A stretch of 64,000 bases of DNA, taken from NCBI GenBank assembly GCA_964646615.1, contig CAZYEV010000099.1, positions 38,504 to 102,503 of the forward strand, written 5' to 3'. Source of the DNA: M3007 sp964646615. GTDB lineage: Bacteria; Bacteroidota; Bacteroidia; Chitinophagales; Saprospiraceae. The position numbers were made by a program, and so were the translations under genes. How positions within the stretch are numbered: the first letter of the stretch is position 1; every line of letters begins with the position of its first letter. The notes beneath the pieces are model-generated. The model saw only the letters and a list, made by a program, of their open reading frames with translations. It did not search any database and had not been told where the DNA came from. Below, piece after piece: positions 35,543 to 43,600 of this stretch.

Positions 35543-36469
35543 CTAAACGCGCTCAGCAGCAAGCAGATAGAGCACGGCCATGCGAATGGCCACGCCGTTT
35601 TCCACCTGTTGGAGGATGATGCTGTGGCGGCTGTCGGCCACGTCGGAGGTGAGCTCGACGCCGCGATTGATAGGGCCTGGGTGCATGATGACGATGTCGT
35701 GCTCCAGAGCGTCGAGCATGGTGCGGGTGATGCCGAAGTACTGGTGGTATTCGCGCAGGCTGGGGAAATAGCGGATGTCCTGGCGTTCCAGCTGAATGCG
35801 CAGCACATTAGCTACGTCGCACCACTGGAGCGTTTCGCGCACATTGTGCGACACTTCTACTCCCAGCGCGGCATAGTGTTTGGGTATCAGGGTCGGCGGG
35901 CCGCACACGCGCACGCGAGCGCCGAGTTTTTGGAGGCAAAACACATTGCTCAGGGCCACACGGCTGTGCAGGATGTCGCCAATGATGGCCACTTTTTTGC
36001 CGGCTACGTCGCCCAGACGCTCGCGGATGGAATAGGCGTCGAGCAGTGCCTGCGTAGGGTGCTCATGTGTACCGTCGCCAGCGTTGATGATGTTGGCTGG
36101 AATGCGGCGGCTCAAAAAGGCACAGGCTCCCGGCGCTGGATGGCGCATGACAACCATGTCCACCTTCATGGCCAGGATGTTGTTCACGGTGTCTAAGAGC
36201 GTCTCACCTTTGTTGACGCTCGACGACGAAGCCGTAAAGTTGACAATGTCGGCACTCAGGCGGCGCTCGGCCAGCTCAAACGACACCCGCGTGCGCGTGC
36301 TGCTCTCGAAGAACAGATTGGCTACCGTGATGTCGCGCAAAGAGGGCACCTTTTTGATGGGCCGGTTGATGACTTCCTTAAAGTTGTCGGCCGTCTCGAA
36401 GATGAGCTGAATGTCGTCTTCCGTCAGGTCTTTGATGCCGAGGAGGTGGCGCGTGCTCAGGGCTTTCAT
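35543..36469 (-). CDS. pyrB: Aspartate carbamoyltransferase catalytic subunit
   Basis: PyrB joins carbamoyl phosphate and aspartate to carbamoyl aspartate, the second step of pyrimidine synthesis. The 308-residue product shows the carbamoyl-phosphate site FFESSTRTRVSF (about 53-64), MRHPAPG, the active-site HPTQALLDAY (about 137-146) and HPGPINRGVE near 268. Length matches the catalytic chain. No pyrI regulatory subunit is present nearby. It starts 9 bases after the pyrR stop codon, so the two are co-transcribed with gyrA upstream. Confidence 0.96.
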   Translation of the reverse strand: MKALSTRHLLGIKDLTEDDIQLIFETADNFKEVINRPIKKVPSLRDITVANLFFESSTRTRVSFELAERRLSADIVNFTASSSSVNKGETLLDTVNNILAMKVDMVVMRHPAPGACAFLSRRIPANIINAGDGTHEHPTQALLDAYSIRERLGDVAGKKVAIIGDILHSRVALSNVFCLQKLGARVRVCGPPTLIPKHYAALGVEVSHNVRETLQWCDVANVLRIQLERQDIRYFPSLREYHQYFGITRTMLDALEHDIVIMHPGPINRGVELTSDVADSRHSIILQQVENGVAIRMAVLYLLAAERV

Positions 36470-36478
36470 GCCGTAGGG

Positions 36479-37030
36479 CTATCGTTTTTCAAAAAAAAGA
36501 ATTTCGTCGCGGCCGTGCATTTGCTGCCAGTGCACTTTGACGTAGGCTTCGTCTAAGGCGTCCACGGCCAGGCCTACGTAGTCGGCCTGAATGGGCAGGT
36601 GGCGGTTGAAGCGCCGATCCACCAGTGCCATCAGCTCTATCCGTTCGGGGCGCCCATAGTGCTGCAGGGCTGCCAAAGCTGCCTGGATGGTGCGGCCGGT
36701 GTAAAGCACGTCGTCCACCAGCAATACTTTTTGGTTGGAAATGAGGAAGTTCATTTCGTTGGGATAGGGCGTCAGCGGCGCATCGCGCAGGCGGAAGTCG
36801 TCGCGGTAGAAGGTGATGTCTAAGCGTCCGTAGGGAATATCGGAGCGCCCGGTGAGCGCGGTAAGGCGCTGGTGAATGCGGTCGGCCAGCGGTACGCCAC
36901 GCGGCTGAATGCCCACCACACAGGCATTGGCAAAGCCTTCCCAGTCTTCCAGCACCTGATGACACAGGCGCTCTATGGTCAGGCGAAAGCGTTCGCCGCT
37001 GAGCAGGAGTTTGCCGTCTGAGGAAGTCAT
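36479..37030 (-). CDS. pyrR: PyrR: pyrimidine regulator / uracil phosphoribosyltransferase
   Basis: The 183-residue product is a type I phosphoribosyltransferase of the PyrR family. The PRPP-binding loop VLLVDDVLYTGRTIQAAL is at about 102-119. VVGIQPRGVPLADRI and PYGRLDITFYRDDF match conserved PyrR segments. In Gram-positive bacteria PyrR binds UMP and the pyr leader RNA to cause attenuation. It also has uracil phosphoribosyltransferase activity. No PyrR-type antiterminator can be seen in the short spaces of this operon, so the enzymatic role may dominate here. Its ATG overlaps the gyrA stop codon (ATGA), implying translational coupling. Confidence 0.94.
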   Translation of the reverse strand: MTSSDGKLLLSGERFRLTIERLCHQVLEDWEGFANACVVGIQPRGVPLADRIHQRLTALTGRSDIPYGRLDITFYRDDFRLRDAPLTPYPNEMNFLISNQKVLLVDDVLYTGRTIQAALAALQHYGRPERIELMALVDRRFNRHLPIQADYVGLAVDALDEAYVKVHWQQMHGRDEILFFEKR

Positions 37031-39498
37031 GATGCCTGTCCGTTTTCGTCTTCTTCTGGTCGGACGACGGCGACGTCGGCTATCTGGTCGCCCTCGTCCA
37101 AGCGGATGACTTTGACCCCCTGAGTAGAGCGGCCCAGGACGGGGATGTCCTTCACGTGCGTGCGGATGGTTACGCCCGCAGCGGTTGTGATCATCAGGTC
37201 GTCCTCCTCCGTAACGGCCTTGATGGCGACGAGCGCGCCGGTACGCTCGGTTACCTGAAGCGTTTTAACCCCCTTACTGCCGCGACCGTAGAGGGGGTAT
37301 TCGTCCATGGGCGAGCGCTTGGCCAGCCCTTTTTCCGAAACGACAAGGATGGTAACTTTAGGATCGTTGGGCGTAACGCTGACCATGTCGACGACGTGGT
37401 CGTTCTCTTCGTCGTCCACCTGGATGCCACGAATGCCCACTACGGCGCGGCCCATGGGGCGCACATCCTGCTCGCGGAAGCGGGCCGCCCGTCCGCTGCG
37501 CACGGCCATCCAGATTTCGTTGCTGCCGTTGGTCAGCTTGGCCTCGATGAGGCTGTCGCCCTCGTTAATTTCAATAGCAATGATGCCGTCATGACGCGGG
37601 CGCGAGTAGGCTTCCAGCAGCGTCTTCTTCACGATGCCGCGTTTGGTGCAGAAGAAGATGTAGTGGCTGTTGATGAATTCCTCGTCGTCCAGTTTCTTCT
37701 CTAAAATAATATAAGCGCGTACCTTATCCTCTTTAGGGATGTTGAGCAGGTTTTGAATGACACGCCCGGCGGTGTTTTTGCCGCCTTCGGGTATTTCATA
37801 TACTTTAAGCCAATGGCATCGGCCGCGTTCGGTGAAGAGCAATAGGGTCTGGTGGTTGGTGGCCACAAAGAGGTGCTCCACGAAGTCCTCCTCGCGCGTA
37901 CGCACACCCTGCACGCCCCGGCCACCGCGGTTTTGGGCGCGGTATTCGGTGATGGGCGTGCGCTTGATATAGCCAGCGTGGCTGATGGTGATTACCACCT
38001 GCTCGTCCTCGATGAGGTCTTCCATATTGATGTCGGCCTCGTCTATCTCGATGGCCGTGCGACGGTCGTCGCCGTAGCGCTCCACGATGTCGGTCAGCTC
38101 GCGCTCGATAATACCGCGCTGTAAGCCCTCATCAGCCAGGATGGCCTTCAATTCGGCGATTTTGCGCTGCAATTCTTCATATTCCTCGCGCACCTTGTCG
38201 CGCTCCAGGCCAGTCAACTGCTGCAGGCGCATGGCGAGAATGGCGCGCGCCTGGATGTCGGTCAGGCCAAAGCGCTCCATGAGTCCCAGCCGCGCCTCCT
38301 CTACATCGCGCGAGCCGCGGATGAGGGCAATGACTTCGTCCAAATGATCCAGCGCAATGAGCAGCCCCTCCAGAATGTGCGCCCGCTCTTCGGCCTTGCG
38401 CAGCTCGTAGCGCGTGCGCCGTACCACCACCTCCAGGCGGAATTTGATGAACTCATCCACCAACTCCTTGAGGTTCAGTGTGCGCGGGCGCCCGCCCACC
38501 AGCGCAATGTTCTGGATGCCGTAGCTGGTCTGCAGCGGCGTCAGTTTGAACAACTGGCTCAAAATCACATTGGCCGCAGCGTCGCGCTTGATTTCGATGA
38601 CAATGCGCACGCCCTCGCGGTTCGACTCGTCGCGCACGTCGGAAATGCCCATTATCTTCTTTTCATTGACCAGGTCGGCTATCTTGCTGATGAGCATAGC
38701 CTTGTTGATCATGTACGGAATTTCCGTGACGATGATGGACTCTCGGCCTCTGTCGTCGGTTTCAATTTCGGCCTTAGCCCGTACTACTACGCGGCCTCTG
38801 CCGGTCAGGTAGGCCTCGCGTATGCCCGAAAGGCCGAAGATGATGCCGCCGGTGGGAAAGTCGGGCGCCTGTATGATTTGGATGAGTTCCTCGATGCTGA
38901 TGTCGGGGTTGCGCACAGCGGCAATGACGGCCGCACAGGCGTCGCGCAGGTTGTGCGGCATCATGTTGGTGGCCATACCTACGGCGATGCCGCTGGCGCC
39001 GTTGACCAGCAGATTTGGAAAACGAGCGGGCAACACCGTAGGCTCTTCCAGCGAGTCGTCGAAGTTGAGCTGGAAATCCACCGTTTCCTTGTCAATGTCG
39101 GCGAGCAGCTCGTCGGCAATGCGCCGCAGGCGTGCTTCCGTGTAACGCATGGCTGCCGGGCTGTCGCCATCCATGGAGCCGAAGTTGCCCTGGCCATCCA
39201 CCAAAGGGTAGCGCATGCTCCATTCCTGAGCGAGGCGCACCATGGTGTCATAGACGGAGCTGTCGCCATGTGGGTGATATTTACCCAGCACTTCACCGAC
39301 GATACGGGCCGATTTTTTGTAGGGTTTATTGTAGGAAAGCCCCAGGTCCATCATGCCATACAGCACGCGCCGATGCACGGGCTTAAGGCCGTCGCGCACG
39401 TCGGGCAAGGCGCGACTGACAATGACCGACATGGAGTAGTCAATGTACGCGGTTTTGAGTTCGTTTTCGATGTTGATGGGAACAATCCTGGTGTCCAT
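37027..39498 (-). CDS. gyrA: DNA gyrase subunit A
   Basis: GyrA cuts and rejoins DNA in the gyrase A2B2 complex that introduces negative supercoils. The 823-residue product has the N-terminal breakage-reunion domain with catalytic Tyr119 (AAMRYTEARL). The quinolone-resistance region HPHGDSSVYDTMVRLAQEW keeps Ser80 and Asp84, the residues equivalent to E. coli Ser83 and Asp87, so no resistance substitution is seen there. The C-terminal pinwheel contains the GyrA box QNRGGRG near 540, which separates GyrA from ParC. The tail is acidic. It is the first gene of a gyrA-pyrR-pyrB operon. A near-consensus -7 element (TACCTTCG) lies at 39582-39589. Confidence 0.97.
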   Translation of the reverse strand: MDTRIVPINIENELKTAYIDYSMSVIVSRALPDVRDGLKPVHRRVLYGMMDLGLSYNKPYKKSARIVGEVLGKYHPHGDSSVYDTMVRLAQEWSMRYPLVDGQGNFGSMDGDSPAAMRYTEARLRRIADELLADIDKETVDFQLNFDDSLEEPTVLPARFPNLLVNGASGIAVGMATNMMPHNLRDACAAVIAAVRNPDISIEELIQIIQAPDFPTGGIIFGLSGIREAYLTGRGRVVVRAKAEIETDDRGRESIIVTEIPYMINKAMLISKIADLVNEKKIMGISDVRDESNREGVRIVIEIKRDAAANVILSQLFKLTPLQTSYGIQNIALVGGRPRTLNLKELVDEFIKFRLEVVVRRTRYELRKAEERAHILEGLLIALDHLDEVIALIRGSRDVEEARLGLMERFGLTDIQARAILAMRLQQLTGLERDKVREEYEELQRKIAELKAILADEGLQRGIIERELTDIVERYGDDRRTAIEIDEADINMEDLIEDEQVVITISHAGYIKRTPITEYRAQNRGGRGVQGVRTREEDFVEHLFVATNHQTLLLFTERGRCHWLKVYEIPEGGKNTAGRVIQNLLNIPKEDKVRAYIILEKKLDDEEFINSHYIFFCTKRGIVKKTLLEAYSRPRHDGIIAIEINEGDSLIEAKLTNGSNEIWMAVRSGRAARFREQDVRPMGRAVVGIRGIQVDDEENDHVVDMVSVTPNDPKVTILVVSEKGLAKRSPMDEYPLYGRGSKGVKTLQVTERTGALVAIKAVTEEDDLMITTAAGVTIRTHVKDIPVLGRSTQGVKVIRLDEGDQIADVAVVRPEEDENGQAS

Positions 39499-39667
39499 GC
39501 GTGCGGAGTAGCGTTTCAGCAGGCCGGGCGGCCCGGCTTATCTGTTTTTGAATAAAAAAATCGGCTTGCTCAATCGGCGCGCGAAGGTACGGAGAATGGC
39601 GCTATTTTATCCCGTTAGCCTCTGAGGTGCTCCATGCCTGAAATCTCTTTGCGGCCCAGCGCGGGCA

Positions 39668-40408
39668 TTACTCGGGCCGTGGCGGCACGGGCTTTGGCGG
39701 AGCGATGGGGTTTTCGCGCGCGTAGGGTCTGGGAGGCAGGGTCGGCGGCACGGTTGTTCCCGGCGCCACACCGTGATATCGGCGTGGGGCGCATTCGCGG
39801 AAGTACAGGCTGGTTACTATGTAAAAAATGGCGAACAGAAAAGATACGCTCAGCCAGCCGGGTATCGGTTTCAGTCTAACCTTCGTAGCGGGTGCGAAGG
39901 CACCAGCAGGAAGAGCCCGGGCAAGGCTGGTGCGATGCTGCTCTTCTATCCAGGTGCGTTCCAGTTCACAGATGACGGCTTCGAGGTCTTTGGTCAGAAA
40001 CTCGTAGCCCACCAGGTCGCTCTTCCAGTCGTCTATTTGTTTGGCTTTGCCTAAAGCGGGCATGCGCTCCAAGGTGGCACTGCCGTTGGCCCCGGGCAGC
40101 GAAACGCGGTACAGTTGCACTAAGTGGCGCCCCAGTTTGGCCTGACGCTTCAGAGCGCGCGGGATTTCCTCCTTCTGTACGTGCGTAGCCTTCAAACTGT
40201 TGGGCGAGGTAAGAAACAAATATAGGTGTGCCTGTTCCAGCTCATTGATCATGTCGTCCCAGTAATAGGGTTGTAGTCCGGTTGGCTGAACCAGCGGTAT
40301 GTGCCACACGTGCAGGTGGTATTTCTGCTCCAGTGGTCGCAGCCAGCGCAGCAGCGTGAGCAGGTAGTCTTTGTCGGCCGGGTCGTAAGAAAGATAGACG
40401 CGTAGCAT
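39668..40408 (-). CDS. TIR-like domain protein with C-terminal membrane anchor
   Basis: The 246-residue product begins LRVYLSYDPADKDYLLTLLRWL, resembling the first strand and helix of TIR domains. YYWDDMINELEQAHLYLFLTSPNSL matches the alpha-B/beta-C region, and HVQKEEIPRAL aligns by eye with the segment that holds the catalytic glutamate in NAD-cleaving TIR domains (here Glu80 or Glu81). The fold extends to about residue 150. A membrane helix (about 185-203) and a proline-rich tail follow. TIR proteins in bacteria act as NADases in phage defence, or as protein-binding modules. No defence partner gene is adjacent. The call rests on motif resemblance only. The ATG at 40408 gives the usual TIR start. 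Confidence 0.7.
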   Translation of the reverse strand: MLRVYLSYDPADKDYLLTLLRWLRPLEQKYHLHVWHIPLVQPTGLQPYYWDDMINELEQAHLYLFLTSPNSLKATHVQKEEIPRALKRQAKLGRHLVQLYRVSLPGANGSATLERMPALGKAKQIDDWKSDLVGYEFLTKDLEAVICELERTWIEEQHRTSLARALPAGAFAPATKVRLKPIPGWLSVSFLFAIFYIVTSLYFRECAPRRYHGVAPGTTVPPTLPPRPYARENPIAPPKPVPPRPE

Positions 40409-40635
40409 GAGCGTCGCTTTTATGGCCGAAAGGTACACTTTTGGCGGCGTTGAGGCGCCCCTTGGGGCGCTGCCGACAGATAAATCTCGCTCATTTTATT
40501 TCGCAAAACCTGCAAAGCATTGCAACCGGGCAAAAAGAGCTGCGGGCATTTGGCATAGAAATGCCCCTCTCCCAGTCTGCTCAAGTCAGGGGATGGGCAT
40601 AGTGGACCAGGGATTTTGGTGCGCTGGCTTGCCCG

Positions 40636-43600
40636 TCAGCGCAGCAGGGTGATATCTCCCTTGAACGTCTGCTGTTCGCCGTTGGCAAAGCGCACGACGA
40701 CATAGTAGGCATAGACGTCGCTGGGCGCAAGCTGTCCGTTGACGCGGCCATCCCAGGCGCGCTGGCTGGGCGACGAGGCAAAGACCTGCTCGCCCCAGCG
40801 GCTGAACACGCGCAGGTCGAGCACTTCGATGCTACCATCGCCAAAAGCGACAGGGCCGCCGAAGGTATCGTTGTTGCCGTCGCCGTCGGGCGTAAAAGCG
40901 TTGGGGAACACGATGCAGCGGCGCACCAGCACCGTCAGGGCGTTAGAGGTGTCGCGACAGCCGTCGGCACTTTCGGCGATGACGGAGTAGGATACCGGCA
41001 CCGGCTCTATGTCGCCAGCGGGCGTGCGCACGAGCGAGTCCGCAGTGGCACCCGAAATGGGCTGGCCGTTTTCGAACCACGTCAGTTGGGCGTTGGCAGG
41101 TACTACGCCGATGCGCAGTTTCAGGAGCGTGCCCTCGCAGATGACTGGTCCAGGCAGCGAGTCGGCACTGAGCGCTGTGAGCGTTACGCCGGGCAGCACC
41201 GTTACCGTCAGGCTGTCGGAGGCCAGGCAATTGGGGGCAAAGCTGTACACGGCCGTGTAGGTCGTGGTGGCTGACGGCGCTACGGTGAGAGACGGCCCCG
41301 TACCCGGCCCGGGCAGCCATACGATGGTGCCCGTAACGCCGGGCGAGGTGGTAACATTAGCGTTGAGCGTTACCGGATTGCCCGGGCAGATGGTTCGGTC
41401 GGGGCCGACGTTTACTGTAGCGCTGTTGACGGTTACGGTTACTTCGCCCTGTCGGCTACATTGCCCTGTTGCCGTAACGCGGTAGGTTGTCGTGAATGCG
41501 GGTGCTACCAGCGGGCTGGCGGCGTTCGGATTTGGCAGGCTGTTGGCATCGCCAGGGGGCACCACCGTCCAGGTGTAAGTGTCCGCCGGGTTGGTCGGGA
41601 TAGCGTTGAGCAGCACCGTGTCGCCCCGGCAGAGGGTGCGCGGCGTCAGGTCGAGGACAGGCAGCGGGAGCACCACGACGCTCACCGTCAGCGTGCTGGG
41701 GCAATTAGCTCCCGGCGTTCTCACCGTGTAAGCGGTGGTGGCGGGAGGCGAAGCTACCGGGTTAAGGCAATTTTTGCACGACAGCGACCCCGTAGGGTCA
41801 TCCCATTCGATGGCCTGCGAGGGAGGGCTGACGGTCAGTTGAATCTGCGCCGTCTGGCCCGGGCAGATGGCCTGTGGTGTTACCAGGGCGTTCAGCACCG
41901 GCGGCGAGTCCACGCGCACCAGTACTTCGGCCTGTGCCAGACAGGCGCCCGTGATGCTGCGCGTCTGCCGGCGGAAGGTGTGCGTTTGCGTAGCCACGAT
42001 GACCATGTTCCAGTTTTCCACCGGTGTTAGCTGACCGCCGAACGGCTCCCAGCGGTGCTGAATGCCCGGAAAATCGGCCGGGTCGTAGGTTTTGGAGAGC
42101 AAGTAAATGGTGTCGCCTGGGCAGTAAACCTCTTTGAACGGCTCTAAGCGGATGTCCAAATTGGGCAGCGAGTCCACGCGGAGGAGTACCGAGTCTGTTG
42201 CCAAACAGCCGTTGATGAAGTAAGTGGCATACACCGTAACCGTCTCGGTAGGTTTGGCCACAACAACGGCGCCCGTGTCTGGCGACACCCAGAAGGCCGG
42301 TTGCCAGCGAATGACCGCTCCAGGCGGCGACGCCTGTGCCTGCAGCACAACCGAGTCACCCAAACACAGGGCCAGGGTGTCAGCCCCCAGGATATTCACA
42401 GCGGAAGGGATGACCTGTACCATTACCGAGTCCGTGCGTACACAGGCGCCGTTGGGGCTGGTAGCCGTCAGCACGTAGGTCGTTGTCTGTTTGGGCGTAG
42501 CAATGGGTGCCGGGCTGGCTGGGTCGTCCAGACCTGTAGAGGGCGACCACTGGTACTGGGTGGAAGTGGGCGCCAGGGGCACCGCCAACCGAACGGGGAC
42601 GCCCTCGCAAACGGTCGTGTTGGCTGTCAGCGTTGGGAAAAAGAGCGTGTCCACCGTGAGCGTAACCGTCGCTGTTACTGGTGGGCAACCTGCCACCTGC
42701 ACCGATGCCGTGTACTTCGTCGTCGTCAGCGGATACGCCAGCGTGGCAGCCTGGTTGGGCGCACTCAGGCGCGATTTGGGCGCCCAGTTCACCGGCAGCC
42801 CGGGCGGTTCCGTCAGGGCAAACAGCGACACCGTATCGCGCAGGCACAGCGACGTATCGGACGCCAAAATACTGACGCTGGCCGCCTCAATGCGCTTCAG
42901 GAGAACCTCCGCTGTATCCAGACACACTCCCAGAGCACCGACGACCCGCAGCCGCAAGTCTTGCATGGGCATGGCCACGGGGTTGCTGATGTTGGGGTTG
43001 TTGACGGCAGCAGGCGGCGTCCAGAAGTACGTCTCTGCTCCGCTGGCTTGCAATTGCACCGTAGCCCCCGGGCAGAAGAAGAGCGTGTCGGCGCCGTTGT
43101 TAATTTGCACGCGAATACCGTCGAGGAGTTCGAGTTCAAGCGTTTGGAATACGGTGGTGCCACAGCCAAAATCGGCCGAGAGGGTGATGGTAATGGTCTC
43201 CGTGCCTTCCTGAATGCCGTCGGCCAGCGGTGTGATGGTGAACACAAACACCGAGTCGCCCGGCTGAAAGGTCAGCGTGGGGGGCAGGTTTGTGGCGTAG
43301 TCTTCATCTTTAACGGCTGTGCCGCCCAGCGTAATGGTGTAGGTGGCCGCCTTGCTTTTCGGTTTGCGCAGGCGCACAAATATCCGGCTTTCGCCTGTGG
43401 TGCAATCTTCCACCAGATAGTCTAAGTCGTTGGCCAGCTGTACGGCCAGTTCGGGCGCACCGGCGCGCACTTCAGAGATGAAGACGCCGGAGTCGAAAAG
43501 CGGGTCTTGCCGGTCGGCAATGGCCAATTTGAGGCGGTACGTGTTGCAAGGGACAACGTCCACGCGCGCCGTGAGGCTTTTTTTGAGGCCCAGAAAGTCG

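Noticed and set aside
37027..39498. Quinolone-resistance mutation in gyrA
   Set aside because: The Ser80 and Asp84 equivalents of E. coli Ser83 and Asp87 are unchanged.
38344..39555. 403-codon open frame on the plus strand opposite gyrA
   Set aside because: It is antisense to conserved gyrA sequence and shows no recognisable domain. Its length is explained by codon bias of gyrA.
42301..43425. 374-codon plus-strand frame opposite the anchor-L adhesin
   Set aside because: It is an antisense shadow of repeat modules, with arginine- and glycine-rich low-similarity sequence.
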